Of a stretch of DNA of 64,000 bases, positions 16,938 through 25,338 are shown one piece after another. Origin of the DNA: Flavicella sp042091695 (GTDB lineage Bacteria; Bacteroidota; Bacteroidia; Flavobacteriales; Flavobacteriaceae); contig JBELHA010000001.1 of NCBI GenBank assembly GCA_042091695.1, positions 1-64,000 on the forward strand, in the 5' to 3' direction. The number at the start of each line of letters is the position of its first letter. Position 1 is the stretch's first letter. A program made the position numbers and the translations under genes. The notes below the pieces were generated by a model that had not been told where the DNA came from, searched no databases, and saw nothing but the letters and a program-made list of their open reading frames with translations.

Positions 16938-17825
16938 TTAGAATACGTAACTAATTCCAACTCCAAAGGTTTGTTTTATTTGGAGTTCTTTTATAGCATT
17001 GTCATCGTAAACAGCTTGAAAAGTTAAGTTAGTAGAGAATACATCATTGATTTTCATTACCAAGTTCATGGTGTAATCTGTATCGATATTTTGTGGTTTG
17101 TCCTTATAATCTGCAAAGAGTGTCAAGATGTTTTCCATAGAAATATTTTCCATTAAATTGACTCTGTAGTACCCACGGAAATTCATACCAAATTCATAAC
17201 GCCCTCTATCGCCTGGAGCTACTCCAAAGGTTTCGACATCGTTACTCGATACAAAATTACTTCCGTCATAGGTGTAAATTTCAGAAGTGATGATGTTGAA
17301 TTTAGAAGTTACAGGCGCAAAGTTGAAAGAAAAGTCATCACTTTTTTTCCAAAATAAACCTGGACCAAAACTTATGAAGGCAGGTTTGAAAAAACCAGAA
17401 GTAGGGTATTGCGTATTGTCTCCTGCAAAACTATCTGAAAAATCATACCCATCTAGAAATTGGGTTTTTATATTTCCGAAAAAAGAAAAACTCCATTCTT
17501 TAGAAAAGTTTTTACCCAAGATAGAGTTCAACTCCAAACGGTCATCTGTTTTTTTAGGATCTTCTCCTTGTATGGCAGATACCCCAACAAAAGCGATGAT
17601 TTTGTTGTCAAAAACCCAGCCGTTTTTACTGTAGTTAAAATCGTAGTTGAGGTTTACATTTCCTGTAAAAGCATTCTCACCTCCTGGCAACCAGTTTGAA
17701 AAAGCAGATTGGTTCATCAAAAAGGTAATCTTACCTGTTGTTTTCCATCCTTCTTTTTTTTCTTCTTCTTGAGCAAATAGTATGTTGGCAACTAAAAGTA
17801 AGCTGCAAAGTAGTAGTTTCTTCAT
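16938..17825 (-). CDS. DUF3078 outer-membrane barrel protein
   Basis: A 295-residue exported protein: signal peptide MKKLLLCSLLLVANILFAQ, then an acidic/basic stretch and a beta-rich domain with alternating aromatic strands (for example NWLPGGENAF near 43-52), ending in a C-terminal Tyr-Val-Phe typical of outer-membrane barrels. DUF3078 proteins often follow the flavobacterial SUF cluster, as here, though their role is unknown. It starts 6 bases after the DUF2480 gene. I cannot say whether co-transcription with Fe-S genes reflects function. Confidence 0.82.
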   Translation of the reverse strand: MKKLLLCSLLLVANILFAQEEEKKEGWKTTGKITFLMNQSAFSNWLPGGENAFTGNVNLNYDFNYSKNGWVFDNKIIAFVGVSAIQGEDPKKTDDRLELNSILGKNFSKEWSFSFFGNIKTQFLDGYDFSDSFAGDNTQYPTSGFFKPAFISFGPGLFWKKSDDFSFNFAPVTSKFNIITSEIYTYDGSNFVSSNDVETFGVAPGDRGRYEFGMNFRGYYRVNLMENISMENILTLFADYKDKPQNIDTDYTMNLVMKINDVFSTNLTFQAVYDDNAIKELQIKQTFGVGISYVF

Positions 17826-17831
17826 AGGTTT

Positions 17832-18344
17832 TTATTGTTTTTTAGCTTTGTAAAGTGGTACAGTTGAACATGCCTCACCAAACATAATTGATTTTACAAG
17901 TGGGTATATTTTAGTAACTAGTTGGGCATATGCAGTAGCGGGGATGGGCTTGTTGGCACATCCTTTTATTATGATCCGCTTGTCTTTTACTGCGCTAGTA
18001 TCAAAGTCTCTGATAATTTCATCATAGATGATAGTCTCTAAAAGTATTGCATCACCAACGACTACTTTTTTTGCAAAGGGAGCCGCTTTTGTTGTGATTA
18101 GGATATAGGCCCACGAAGGGATGATGGCATCGACAGAACAAGTCAATGCAACATAACAATCTTTTAGTGAGGTCCAATCGTAGGAATCGATTGCCTCTCT
18201 GAAGTCTTTTTCTTTGAGAATCAAGTCTTGGTATAACCATTTTTTGATGTCGAACACAACTCTTTCGCCTTTTGGATAAAAGTCTTCAAGATCAATGGTA
18301 GTCAAGGATTTGTTGTTGGCGACTTTGTTTACGATTTCTTCCAT
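17832..18344 (-). CDS. DUF2480 family protein
   Basis: A 170-residue soluble protein of the Bacteroidota-restricted DUF2480 family, with conserved segments YDWTSLKDCYVAL, IIPSWAYIL and KGCANKPIP and cysteines at each. It lies between the SufT-like gene (14 bases) and the DUF3078 gene (6 bases), in the common SUF operon order. The conserved cysteines and the neighbours make an iron-sulfur-related role plausible, but this is inference; no activity is assigned. Confidence 0.85.
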   Translation of the reverse strand: MEEIVNKVANNKSLTTIDLEDFYPKGERVVFDIKKWLYQDLILKEKDFREAIDSYDWTSLKDCYVALTCSVDAIIPSWAYILITTKAAPFAKKVVVGDAILLETIIYDEIIRDFDTSAVKDKRIIIKGCANKPIPATAYAQLVTKIYPLVKSIMFGEACSTVPLYKAKKQ

Positions 18345-18358
18345 AGTAATAAGTTTGC

Positions 18359-18679
18359 TTATAAAAAGCCTAGCTCTAATTTAGCTTCTTCACTCATCAT
18401 GTCTTGTGTCCATGTGGGGTCAAAAGTAATCTCAACTTCAGCACTGTCTATCTCTTCCAATTGTTCCACTTTTTCTTCCACTTCTTTTGGAAGTGTTTCG
18501 GCAACCGGACAGTTAGGAGAGGTCAACGTCATTAAGATTTTAGCTTCTTTATGTTCGTTGATCATCACATCGTAGATCAATCCCAATTCATAAATGTCTA
18601 CTGGGATTTCAGGGTCAAAAATAGTCTTTAATACTTGTACTATTTTTTCTCCTACGTCTGCTATTTCTTGTTCTTCCAT
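18359..18679 (-). CDS. SufT-like / MIP18 family iron-sulfur assembly protein (DUF59)
   Basis: A 106-residue DUF59-domain protein with the hallmark DPEIPVDIYELGLIY (22-36) and SPNCPVAE with C57. Members assist maturation or transfer of iron-sulfur clusters in the cytoplasm. It is placed 63 bases after sufE and 14 before the DUF2480 gene, all leftward. I leave the symbol empty because several DUF59 paralogues usually exist per genome. Confidence 0.88.
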   Translation of the reverse strand: MEEQEIADVGEKIVQVLKTIFDPEIPVDIYELGLIYDVMINEHKEAKILMTLTSPNCPVAETLPKEVEEKVEQLEEIDSAEVEITFDPTWTQDMMSEEAKLELGFL

Positions 18680-18742
18680 TTGTTTTATTTTTTGAACATT
18701 ACAAAGATACTAATTTATGTATTTTGTAGTATTTGTTTCTAG

Positions 18743-19165
18743 TTATTGAAGTTTTGTTTGAAAACCAAGTGCGTAGAGTTTGATTTGTTTGATCATCGAT
18801 ACCAAACCATTTGCTCTTGTAGGTGATAGGTGTTCTTTGAGTTCGATCTGATCGATAAATGACATTTCAGCTGTGATGATATCTTGTGGTTTTTGTCCGT
18901 TAAAAACACGCAATAAAAGTGCGACAATTCCTTTGGTTAAGATCGCATCACTGTCAGCGGTAAAATGTAATTTCCCCTCTTCAACTTCAGAGTGCAGCCA
19001 TACTTTTGACTGGCAACCTTTGATGAGGTTTTGTTCCAGTTTGTAATTGTCGTCAATAAGGTCTAGCGATTTTCCAAGGTCAATGATGTATTCATAACGC
19101 TCCATCCAATCTTCAAACATAGCAAACTCATCAATAATTTCTTCTTGTATTTCTTTGATAGTCAT
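18743..19165 (-). CDS. sufE: SufE family sulfur acceptor protein
   Basis: Accepts persulfide sulfur from the cysteine desulfurase SufS and passes it to the SufBCD scaffold. It has 140 residues with the acceptor cysteine in LIKGCQSKVW at C51, the same position as in E. coli SufE. It heads a four-gene leftward group (SufT-like, DUF2480, DUF3078). The sufBCDS genes that commonly precede it are not upstream; a divergent sugar kinase gene is there instead, and a perfect -7 element lies at 19184-19191. Confidence 0.93.
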   Translation of the reverse strand: MTIKEIQEEIIDEFAMFEDWMERYEYIIDLGKSLDLIDDNYKLEQNLIKGCQSKVWLHSEVEEGKLHFTADSDAILTKGIVALLLRVFNGQKPQDIITAEMSFIDQIELKEHLSPTRANGLVSMIKQIKLYALGFQTKLQ

Positions 19166-19183
19166 ATTTTAAACTTATTTTTG
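19154..19183 (+). promoter_or_regulatory. Possible promoter of the PfkB kinase / purF pair
   Basis: TTTG at 19154-19157, an 18-base spacer, and TATTTTTG at 19176-19183 fit the Bacteroidota -33/-7 pattern. It would give an untranslated leader of about 75 bases for the kinase gene. The -33 box lies within the first codons of divergent sufE. Confidence 0.5.
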
Positions 19184-19191
19184 CAAAGTTA
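19184..19191 (-). promoter_or_regulatory. -7 promoter element of sufE
   Basis: On the minus strand the eight bases read TAACTTTG, a perfect TAnnTTTG, 18 bases upstream of the sufE ATG. It directly abuts the opposite-strand element at 19176-19183. A -33 box is not obvious. Confidence 0.5.
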
Positions 19192-19262
19192 TTGAATCAC
19201 AATGAAGTTTGAAGGGTTTTGTAAAAAAGATTCAAACTTTTTAAAAGACTAAAAATCAGTAT

Positions 19263-20189
19263 ATGAGTAAACTTTTAATCGTTGGAACAGTTGCTTTTGA
19301 TGCAATTGAAACGCCATTTGGAAAAACAGATAAAATTTTAGGAGGTGCCGCAACCTATATCGGCCTATCCGCTGCAAATTTTAATGTCCCTTCAGGAATT
19401 GTTTCTGTTGTAGGAGGAGATTTCCCTCAAGAGTACCTTGATATGTTAGAAAAGAGAAATGTTTCTACAGAAGGGGTTGAAATCGTAAAAGAAGGCAAGA
19501 CTTTTTTCTGGTCTGGGAAATACCACAACGATATGAATTCTCGTGATACTTTGATTACGGAATTGAACGTTCTAGAGCATTTTAATCCAGTTGTTCCTGA
19601 AGAATTTAAGAATTCAGAGATAGTTCTTTTAGGAAATTTACACCCATTAGTTCAAAATGCAGTGGTGGAGCAAATGTCAGAAAAGCCAAAATTGGTCATC
19701 TTGGATACCATGAATTTTTGGATGGATATCGCTATGGACGATTTGAAAGCAGTTATTAAAAAAGTAGATGTAATTACAATCAACGACGAAGAAGCACGTC
19801 AGTTGAGCGGCGAATATTCTTTGCGAGTTGCCGCTAAAAAAATACACGAGATGGGGCCGCGTTATGTGGTGATTAAAAAAGGAGAGCACGGCGCTTTCTT
19901 ATTCCACAACGAGCAAGCATTTTTTGCACCTGCGTTGCCATTAGAAGAGGTTTTTGATCCAACAGGAGCAGGAGATACTTTTGCAGGAGGTTTTGCAGGG
20001 TATCTTGCAAAAACTGAAGATGTTTCTTTTGAAAACATGAAAAACGCAGTTATTCACGGTTCTAATTTGGCTTCCTTCTGTGTTGAGAAATTTGGAACAG
20101 AGCGTATGCAGTCTATTTCTGAAGCTGATATCAATACACGTTTGCAACAGTTTAAGGAATTGACGAGTTACGAATTGAATATCAAGTAA
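19263..20189 (+). CDS. PfkB family carbohydrate/nucleoside kinase
   Basis: A 308-residue ribokinase-fold kinase. The N-terminal GGAATYIG block (27-34) and the C-terminal signature DPTGAGDTF (232-240) with base D238 are present. The family phosphorylates ribose, adenosine, fructose or related substrates; which one cannot be told here. It lies 53 bases upstream of purF on the same strand, so a purine or ribose link is possible and co-transcription likely. Confidence 0.87.
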   Translation: MSKLLIVGTVAFDAIETPFGKTDKILGGAATYIGLSAANFNVPSGIVSVVGGDFPQEYLDMLEKRNVSTEGVEIVKEGKTFFWSGKYHNDMNSRDTLITELNVLEHFNPVVPEEFKNSEIVLLGNLHPLVQNAVVEQMSEKPKLVILDTMNFWMDIAMDDLKAVIKKVDVITINDEEARQLSGEYSLRVAAKKIHEMGPRYVVIKKGEHGAFLFHNEQAFFAPALPLEEVFDPTGAGDTFAGGFAGYLAKTEDVSFENMKNAVIHGSNLASFCVEKFGTERMQSISEADINTRLQQFKELTSYELNIK

Positions 20190-20242
20190 TTTTAGAGAAA
20201 CTTAAAAGGTAGAATAGTACCTCTTAAAATATAATAACCATT

Positions 20243-22138
20243 ATGAGTGATGCGATAAAACATGAATGTGGGATTGCAATGGTACGTTTGTTAAAACCAT
20301 TGGAATACTACAAAGAGAAATACGGTTCTGCTTTTTACGGGATCAACAAAATGTATTTGTTGATGGAAAAGCAACACAATAGAGGTCAAGATGGTGCTGG
20401 ATTTGCGAGTTTGAAATTCAATGCAACCCCTGGGTCTCGCTATATCAGCCGCGTTCGATCTAATAAGTCGCAACCAATCCAAGATATTTTTGCACAAATA
20501 AACGATAGAGTCAACCAAACTTTGGAGGAAAATCCTGGCAAAGTAAATGATGTTGCTTGGCAAGAGGAACACCTTCCTTATATCGGGAATTTGTTTTTAG
20601 GACATGTTCGTTATGGAACTTCTGGGGGGAATAGTATAGAAAATGTACATCCTTTCTTACGTCAGTCCAACTGGAAGCACAAAAACCTTATTGTAGCGGG
20701 TAACTTTAATATGACGAACTCTCCTCAACTGATGGATGAGTTGATTGAATTGGGTCAGCATCCAAAGGAAAATACGGATACGGTTACTGTCATGGAAAAA
20801 ATAGGACATTTCTTAGACGATCAAGTCGAAGGCTTGTACCAAGATATAAAAGATGAGTATAGTAAAAAAGATGCTTCTCCAATCATAGCAGAAAAAGTAA
20901 ACGTTCAGAAGATATTAAAACGTGCTGCCAAAAGTTTCGATGGGGGGTATGCGATGGCTGGATTGTTAGGTCATGGAGACTCTTTTGTGTTGAGAGATCC
21001 TGCTGGGATTCGTCCAGCATTTTATTACCAAGACGACGAAGTATTGGTGGTTGCTTCTGAAAGACCTGTTATCCAAACAGCATTCAATGTTGCTTATGAG
21101 GATGTCAAAGAGTTGGAGAGAGGACATGCCTTGATTGCCAAAAAATCAGGCGCTATTTCTGTGCTACCTGTTTTAGATCAATTGCCAAAGAAATCATGTT
21201 CTTTTGAACGTATTTATTTCTCAAGAGGAAGTGATGCAGATATTTACCAAGAGCGTAAAAACTTAGGAAAAGCTGTCTTTCCTGAAATTTTGAAAAAGAT
21301 TGACAACGATATTACGAACAGTGTTTTTTCATTTATTCCAAATACAGCAGAAACCTCTTTCTACGGGATGAGAGAAGCTGCAGAAGATTTTTTAAACCAG
21401 CAGAAGTTGGCTAAAATCTTAAAAGGAAAAAGAGAGTTGTCTGAAGAGGCATTGAATGCCATTCTTTCGGAGCGAGCACGCGTTGAGAAAATAGCCATCA
21501 AAGATGTAAAGCTACGAACGTTTATTGCAGATGATAACTCAAGAGACGATTTGGTAGAGCATGTATACGACATTACTTATGGAGTAGTTAAGCCTACAGA
21601 CAACCTTGTAATTATCGATGATAGTATCGTACGTGGAACTACCTTAAAAAAGAGTATCATCAAAATTTTGGATCGTTTGAGTCCTAAGAAGATAGTAATT
21701 GTTTCTTCGGCACCTCAAATTCGATATCCTGATTGTTATGGTATCGATATGGCTAAGATTGGTGATTTTATTGCATTTAAAGCCGCTGTAGAACTGTTAA
21801 AAGATACGGACCAATACCATATTGTAACCGATGTGTACAAGAAGTGTATCAAACAAAGAATCAAAGAGGATGCAGGGATACAAAATTTTGTCAAAGAAAT
21901 TTATGCACCTTTTACAGATGTGCAAATATCAGATAAAATTGCAGAGATGTTAAAAACTTCTGAAATCAAAGCTGATGTACAAGTGATATTTCAAACTATT
22001 GATGGTTTGCACAAGGCTTGTCCAGATCATTCAGGAGATTGGTATTTTAGTGGAGATTACCCAACCAATGGGGGTAAGAGGGTTGTCAATGAGGCCTTCA
22101 TTAATTTTTACGAAGGAAACAATAGAAGAGCTTACTAA
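20243..22138 (+). CDS. purF: Amidophosphoribosyltransferase (long PurF-type)
   Basis: Transfers ammonia from glutamine to PRPP to start purine synthesis. The N-terminal nucleophile cysteine is C9 (HECGIA), implying removal of a short propeptide. The glutaminase domain contains HNRGQDGAG and GHVRYGTSG. The phosphoribosyltransferase domain carries VIIDDSIVRGTT at 456-467. At 631 residues it is longer than E. coli PurF (about 505); insertions and a long tail are, as I recall, usual in Flavobacteriia, where a second shorter PurF may also exist. So this could be the main enzyme or a paralogue. Confidence 0.88.
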   Translation: MSDAIKHECGIAMVRLLKPLEYYKEKYGSAFYGINKMYLLMEKQHNRGQDGAGFASLKFNATPGSRYISRVRSNKSQPIQDIFAQINDRVNQTLEENPGKVNDVAWQEEHLPYIGNLFLGHVRYGTSGGNSIENVHPFLRQSNWKHKNLIVAGNFNMTNSPQLMDELIELGQHPKENTDTVTVMEKIGHFLDDQVEGLYQDIKDEYSKKDASPIIAEKVNVQKILKRAAKSFDGGYAMAGLLGHGDSFVLRDPAGIRPAFYYQDDEVLVVASERPVIQTAFNVAYEDVKELERGHALIAKKSGAISVLPVLDQLPKKSCSFERIYFSRGSDADIYQERKNLGKAVFPEILKKIDNDITNSVFSFIPNTAETSFYGMREAAEDFLNQQKLAKILKGKRELSEEALNAILSERARVEKIAIKDVKLRTFIADDNSRDDLVEHVYDITYGVVKPTDNLVIIDDSIVRGTTLKKSIIKILDRLSPKKIVIVSSAPQIRYPDCYGIDMAKIGDFIAFKAAVELLKDTDQYHIVTDVYKKCIKQRIKEDAGIQNFVKEIYAPFTDVQISDKIAEMLKTSEIKADVQVIFQTIDGLHKACPDHSGDWYFSGDYPTNGGKRVVNEAFINFYEGNNRRAY

Positions 22139-22156
22139 GTTCTGTTTATAACCACA

Positions 22157-22195
22157 AAAAAAGGGGATTTGCTTAGCAAATCCCCTTTTTGTTTT
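22157..22195. terminator. Bidirectional intrinsic terminator
   Basis: Long perfect stem (22157-22172 with 22176-22191, core AAGGGGATTTGC), loop TTA, A/T runs on both sides. It lies between convergent purF and the superoxide dismutase gene. Confidence 0.93.
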
Positions 22196-22206
22196 CTTAT
22201 GTCTAC

Positions 22207-22815
22207 TTATTTATGCGCAGCATATTTAGCAGAAACTTCCTCCCAGTTGATTACGTCAAAAAAGGCATTGATATAATCAGGTCTTCTGTTTTGGTAGTTT
22301 AGGTAATAAGCATGTTCCCAAACGTCCAATCCTAAAATAGGTTGGTTTCCACAAGTAACACCTGGCATCAATGGGTTGTCTTGGTTTGGAGTAGAACAAA
22401 CGTTTACAACTCCTTCTTTATTTACACACAACCATGCCCATCCTGATCCAAACTGTGTAGCAGCTGCCTTTGAAAAAGCATCTTTAAAAGCTTCAAAAGA
22501 ACCAAATGCAGCATCGATAGCAGCAGCTAATTCTCCTGTAGGTTTTCCTCCTCCGTTTGGTGAAAGAATTTCCCAGAACAATCTGTGGTTGTAAAATCCA
22601 CCACCGTTATTTCTCACGGCTCCGTTACTCATGTCTAAATCTGCCAAGATAGCCTCGATAGACTTTCCTTCGCTATCAGAACCAGCAATAGCGTTGTTAA
22701 GGTTGTTTGTATATCCTTGGTGGTGCTTGCTATGGTGTATTTCCATAGTTTTCGCATCAATATGTGGTTCTAATGCATCGTATGCATAGCCTAATTTTGG
22801 TAATTCAAAAGCCAT
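22207..22815 (-). CDS. sodA: Superoxide dismutase, Mn-type
   Basis: Dismutates superoxide to peroxide and oxygen. The 202-residue protein has all four metal ligands: H27, H77, D164 and H168 (DVWEHAYY). G73 in NNGGGFYNH together with the glutamine of TPNQDNPL (Q145) is the second-shell arrangement of Mn enzymes rather than Fe enzymes. No signal peptide, so cytoplasmic. It is a single-gene unit with a -7 element at 22850-22857. Cambialistic metal use cannot be excluded. Confidence 0.94.
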   Translation of the reverse strand: MAFELPKLGYAYDALEPHIDAKTMEIHHSKHHQGYTNNLNNAIAGSDSEGKSIEAILADLDMSNGAVRNNGGGFYNHRLFWEILSPNGGGKPTGELAAAIDAAFGSFEAFKDAFSKAAATQFGSGWAWLCVNKEGVVNVCSTPNQDNPLMPGVTCGNQPILGLDVWEHAYYLNYQNRRPDYINAFFDVINWEEVSAKYAAHK

Positions 22816-22849
22816 AATGTTTTTTATTTTGAGTTTAACAATACAAACT

Positions 22850-22857
22850 CAAAGATA
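22850..22857 (-). promoter_or_regulatory. -7 promoter element of sodA
   Basis: TATCTTTG on the minus strand is a perfect TAnnTTTG, 34 bases upstream of the start codon. No clear -33 TTG was found at the expected spacing. Confidence 0.5.
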
Positions 22858-22955
22858 CTAAACAGATTTGAATCTTTGTCATTATATGTTTTTATTTGAA
22901 AAAGTATTCTAAGCCTGTGTTTGGGGCCTTTGTAGGTTTGTTGTTTTTTAGTCTT

Positions 22956-24302
22956 TTATTCCTCTTTTGGCTCCCAAAGTTCAATTTTAATACCGTTTAG
23001 ATCTACAATCCAAGCAAACTTACCAGTAGTCAATTCAGTGACCTTGTCTACAATCTGTATGCCTTCTTTTTGAAGACTATTGAGAAGTATTTCTAAGTTT
23101 CTAACTCTAAAATTAAGCATGTAGGACGCTTTACTAGGCTGAAAATAATTGGATTTTTGGTCGAAAGGAGCCCATTGTGTAAGTGCCTCACTATTGTTGT
23201 GGTCTTTCCAGTAAAAACTACTTCCATGTTCGTCCATAACCAGTCCTAAATGTTTCTCATACCAGGCTTTGGTTTCTTTTGGGTTTTCAGCTTTGAAATA
23301 AACCCCTCCAATACCTGTTACCTTGAGAGGTATTTCGGTTTTTGGTTTATTTTTGGTGTGAATATCAAAGAAAATAGCGGCTACTTTATCGACACAGGTT
23401 TGTGCGAGTTTTACTTTAGATTCTTGGGTCCATCCCGCTACATGTGGTGAGAGTAATACTTGTTCTGAGTGTATCAGATATTCAAAAGCTTTTGGTAGGT
23501 CTTTGTTTTCAAAAAGGTTTTCAAAAGATCCTTTTTCATATTCCAGGACATCTAAACAGGCCCCTACTATTTTTCCAGCTTCCATGGCTTCCACAAGGTG
23601 GTCTGTAACCACAGCAGTACCTCTAGCGGTATTGATCAGGAAAAAGGGTTTTTTAAACAGAGAAATCAAATCTCTGTCAATCATTTTGTTCGAGAGTTCG
23701 TTGTAGGGAGTATGTATACTTAAGACATCCGCTCTTTCTTGTATTTCAGTCAAACTTGTTTGACGGCAATTTTCGTCTCCTACTCCTTGTTTGATGTCAT
23801 AGCACAAAACCTCTACATCAAAACCTCTTAGTTTTTTTGCAAAAGATTTTCCCATGTTGCCATAGCCAATCAATCCAACTACTTTACCGTCTAGCTCAAT
23901 TCCTCTGTGTGCTTCTCGCAACCATTTTCCATTTCGAATCTGATTGTCACCTTGCTTTATTTTGTTGAAAAGTGACAACAGCATACCTAGAGCGTGTTCT
24001 CCAACGGCATTTCTATTCCCTTCAGGTGCAGAAATCAGAGCAATGCCTTTCGCTTTGGCATATGCCACATCAATACTTTCAAGACCTGCGCCAACACGAG
24101 CGATAAATTTTAATTTCTGTGCTTTGTCAATAAATACTTTGTCTATTTTAAAGCGACTCCGAATGACAATACCTTCATACTGATGTATGCTTTCTTCAAT
24201 CTTTTCTTTGCTTGCTTTGAACTCCTCAAAACAAATGCATCCCAACTTTTCTAAGCCTAGTTTTAATACGGGATGGTTGTCATCTATATGAAGTACTTTC
24301 AT
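22956..24302 (-). CDS. D-2-hydroxyacid dehydrogenase fused to a C-terminal VOC domain
   Basis: A 448-residue two-domain protein. Residues 1-312 are a complete NAD-dependent D-2-hydroxyacid dehydrogenase: Rossmann motif GYGNMG (146-151), substrate arginine R227 (INTARG) and catalytic H287 (SPHVAG). Residues 326-448 form a VOC (glyoxalase/bleomycin-resistance fold) domain, from TGIGGVYFKAENP to IKIELWEP. Flavobacterial homologues that I recall stop near the end of the dehydrogenase. It follows panB by 23 bases. Substrate unknown; 3-phosphoglycerate or another 2-oxoacid is possible. The reading frame is open throughout, so the fusion appears real unless the assembly lost a stop codon. Confidence 0.85.
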   Translation of the reverse strand: MKVLHIDDNHPVLKLGLEKLGCICFEEFKASKEKIEESIHQYEGIVIRSRFKIDKVFIDKAQKLKFIARVGAGLESIDVAYAKAKGIALISAPEGNRNAVGEHALGMLLSLFNKIKQGDNQIRNGKWLREAHRGIELDGKVVGLIGYGNMGKSFAKKLRGFDVEVLCYDIKQGVGDENCRQTSLTEIQERADVLSIHTPYNELSNKMIDRDLISLFKKPFFLINTARGTAVVTDHLVEAMEAGKIVGACLDVLEYEKGSFENLFENKDLPKAFEYLIHSEQVLLSPHVAGWTQESKVKLAQTCVDKVAAIFFDIHTKNKPKTEIPLKVTGIGGVYFKAENPKETKAWYEKHLGLVMDEHGSSFYWKDHNNSEALTQWAPFDQKSNYFQPSKASYMLNFRVRNLEILLNSLQKEGIQIVDKVTELTTGKFAWIVDLNGIKIELWEPKEE

Positions 24303-24325
24303 CTATTGTCTAGGCTTTATTACTT

Positions 24326-25144
24326 TTAATATTGCTCTTTTTCGTTCGGGAAATCTTGTGATTTTACGTCTTTACTATAGCTTGAAATGGCATTTGACAT
24401 GTCTTCGTATAGGTTGAGGTATCTTCTCAAAAAACGGGGGTTAAACTCATGTGTCATCCCTAACATGTCATGTGTAACCAAAACTTGTCCGTCGACTCCA
24501 CCACCTGCACCAATTCCTATGACAGGAATTGCAATTTCTTTGGCAACTCTTTCTGCTAATGCAGCAGGTACCTTTTCTAATACGATACCAAAACATCCCA
24601 GTTTCTCAAGCATTATTGCATCTTCGATAAGTTTTTCAGCTTCCGCTTCTTCCTTAGCACGTACTGTATAAGTACCAAATTTATAGATAGACTGTGGCGT
24701 CAATCCCAAGTGCCCCATTACCGGAATTCCTGCGTTTAGTATTTTTTTTATCGATGGTTTTATTTCTTTTCCTCCTTCTAATTTGATCGCATGTCCTCCA
24801 GATTCTTTCATGATTCTGATGGAAGATCTCAAGGCCTCTTTTGGATCAGATTGGTAGCTTCCAAATGGAAGGTCCACAACGACTAAACTGCGGTTAGTGG
24901 CTCTTACAACTGAACTAGCGTGGTAGATCATTTCGTTAAGCGTGATTGGCAATGTTGTTTCGTGACCTGCCATAACGTTGGAGGCTGAATCTCCTACCAA
25001 GATAACATCTATCCCTGCAGTATCCACAATCTTTGCCATGGTGTAGTCATAAGCAGTCAGCATCGATATTTTTTCACCGTTATGTTTCATTTCAATCAAT
25101 GAATTGGTGGTCACTCTCTTATATTGTTTTTTAGCTATGGACAT
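24326..25144 (-). CDS. panB: 3-methyl-2-oxobutanoate hydroxymethyltransferase
   Basis: First step of pantothenate synthesis: methylene-tetrahydrofolate-dependent hydroxymethylation of ketoisovalerate to ketopantoate. The 272-residue protein shows the family blocks MLTAYDYTMA, VGDSASNVMAGH with Mg-binding aspartate, AIKLEGG, MGHLGLTPQ and VIGIGAGGG. It is first in a two-gene leftward unit with the dehydrogenase-VOC fusion. panC and panD are not in the window. Confidence 0.95.
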   Translation of the reverse strand: MSIAKKQYKRVTTNSLIEMKHNGEKISMLTAYDYTMAKIVDTAGIDVILVGDSASNVMAGHETTLPITLNEMIYHASSVVRATNRSLVVVDLPFGSYQSDPKEALRSSIRIMKESGGHAIKLEGGKEIKPSIKKILNAGIPVMGHLGLTPQSIYKFGTYTVRAKEEAEAEKLIEDAIMLEKLGCFGIVLEKVPAALAERVAKEIAIPVIGIGAGGGVDGQVLVTHDMLGMTHEFNPRFLRRYLNLYEDMSNAISSYSKDVKSQDFPNEKEQY

Positions 25145-25171
25145 TGTATTTATTTTGGGGGTTTAGTCACA

Positions 25172-25179
25172 CAAAAATA
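25172..25179 (-). promoter_or_regulatory. -7 promoter element of panB
   Basis: TATTTTTG on the minus strand matches TAnnTTTG, 27 bases upstream of the panB start codon. No -33 box at the usual spacing. Confidence 0.45.
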
Positions 25180-25338
25180 CGAAACATTTTTACAATATGT
25201 ACTTGTAAGTCCTCTATCAGTATTGCTTCTTGAAATTTATTGTACAATGTCGATAAATAGACAATCTCTTTTTAAAAAGAAGCTATTCCTTTTGCTTATA
25301 TTTATGCTTTGTAATACCCCCTAACCTAAAACTGAAAA

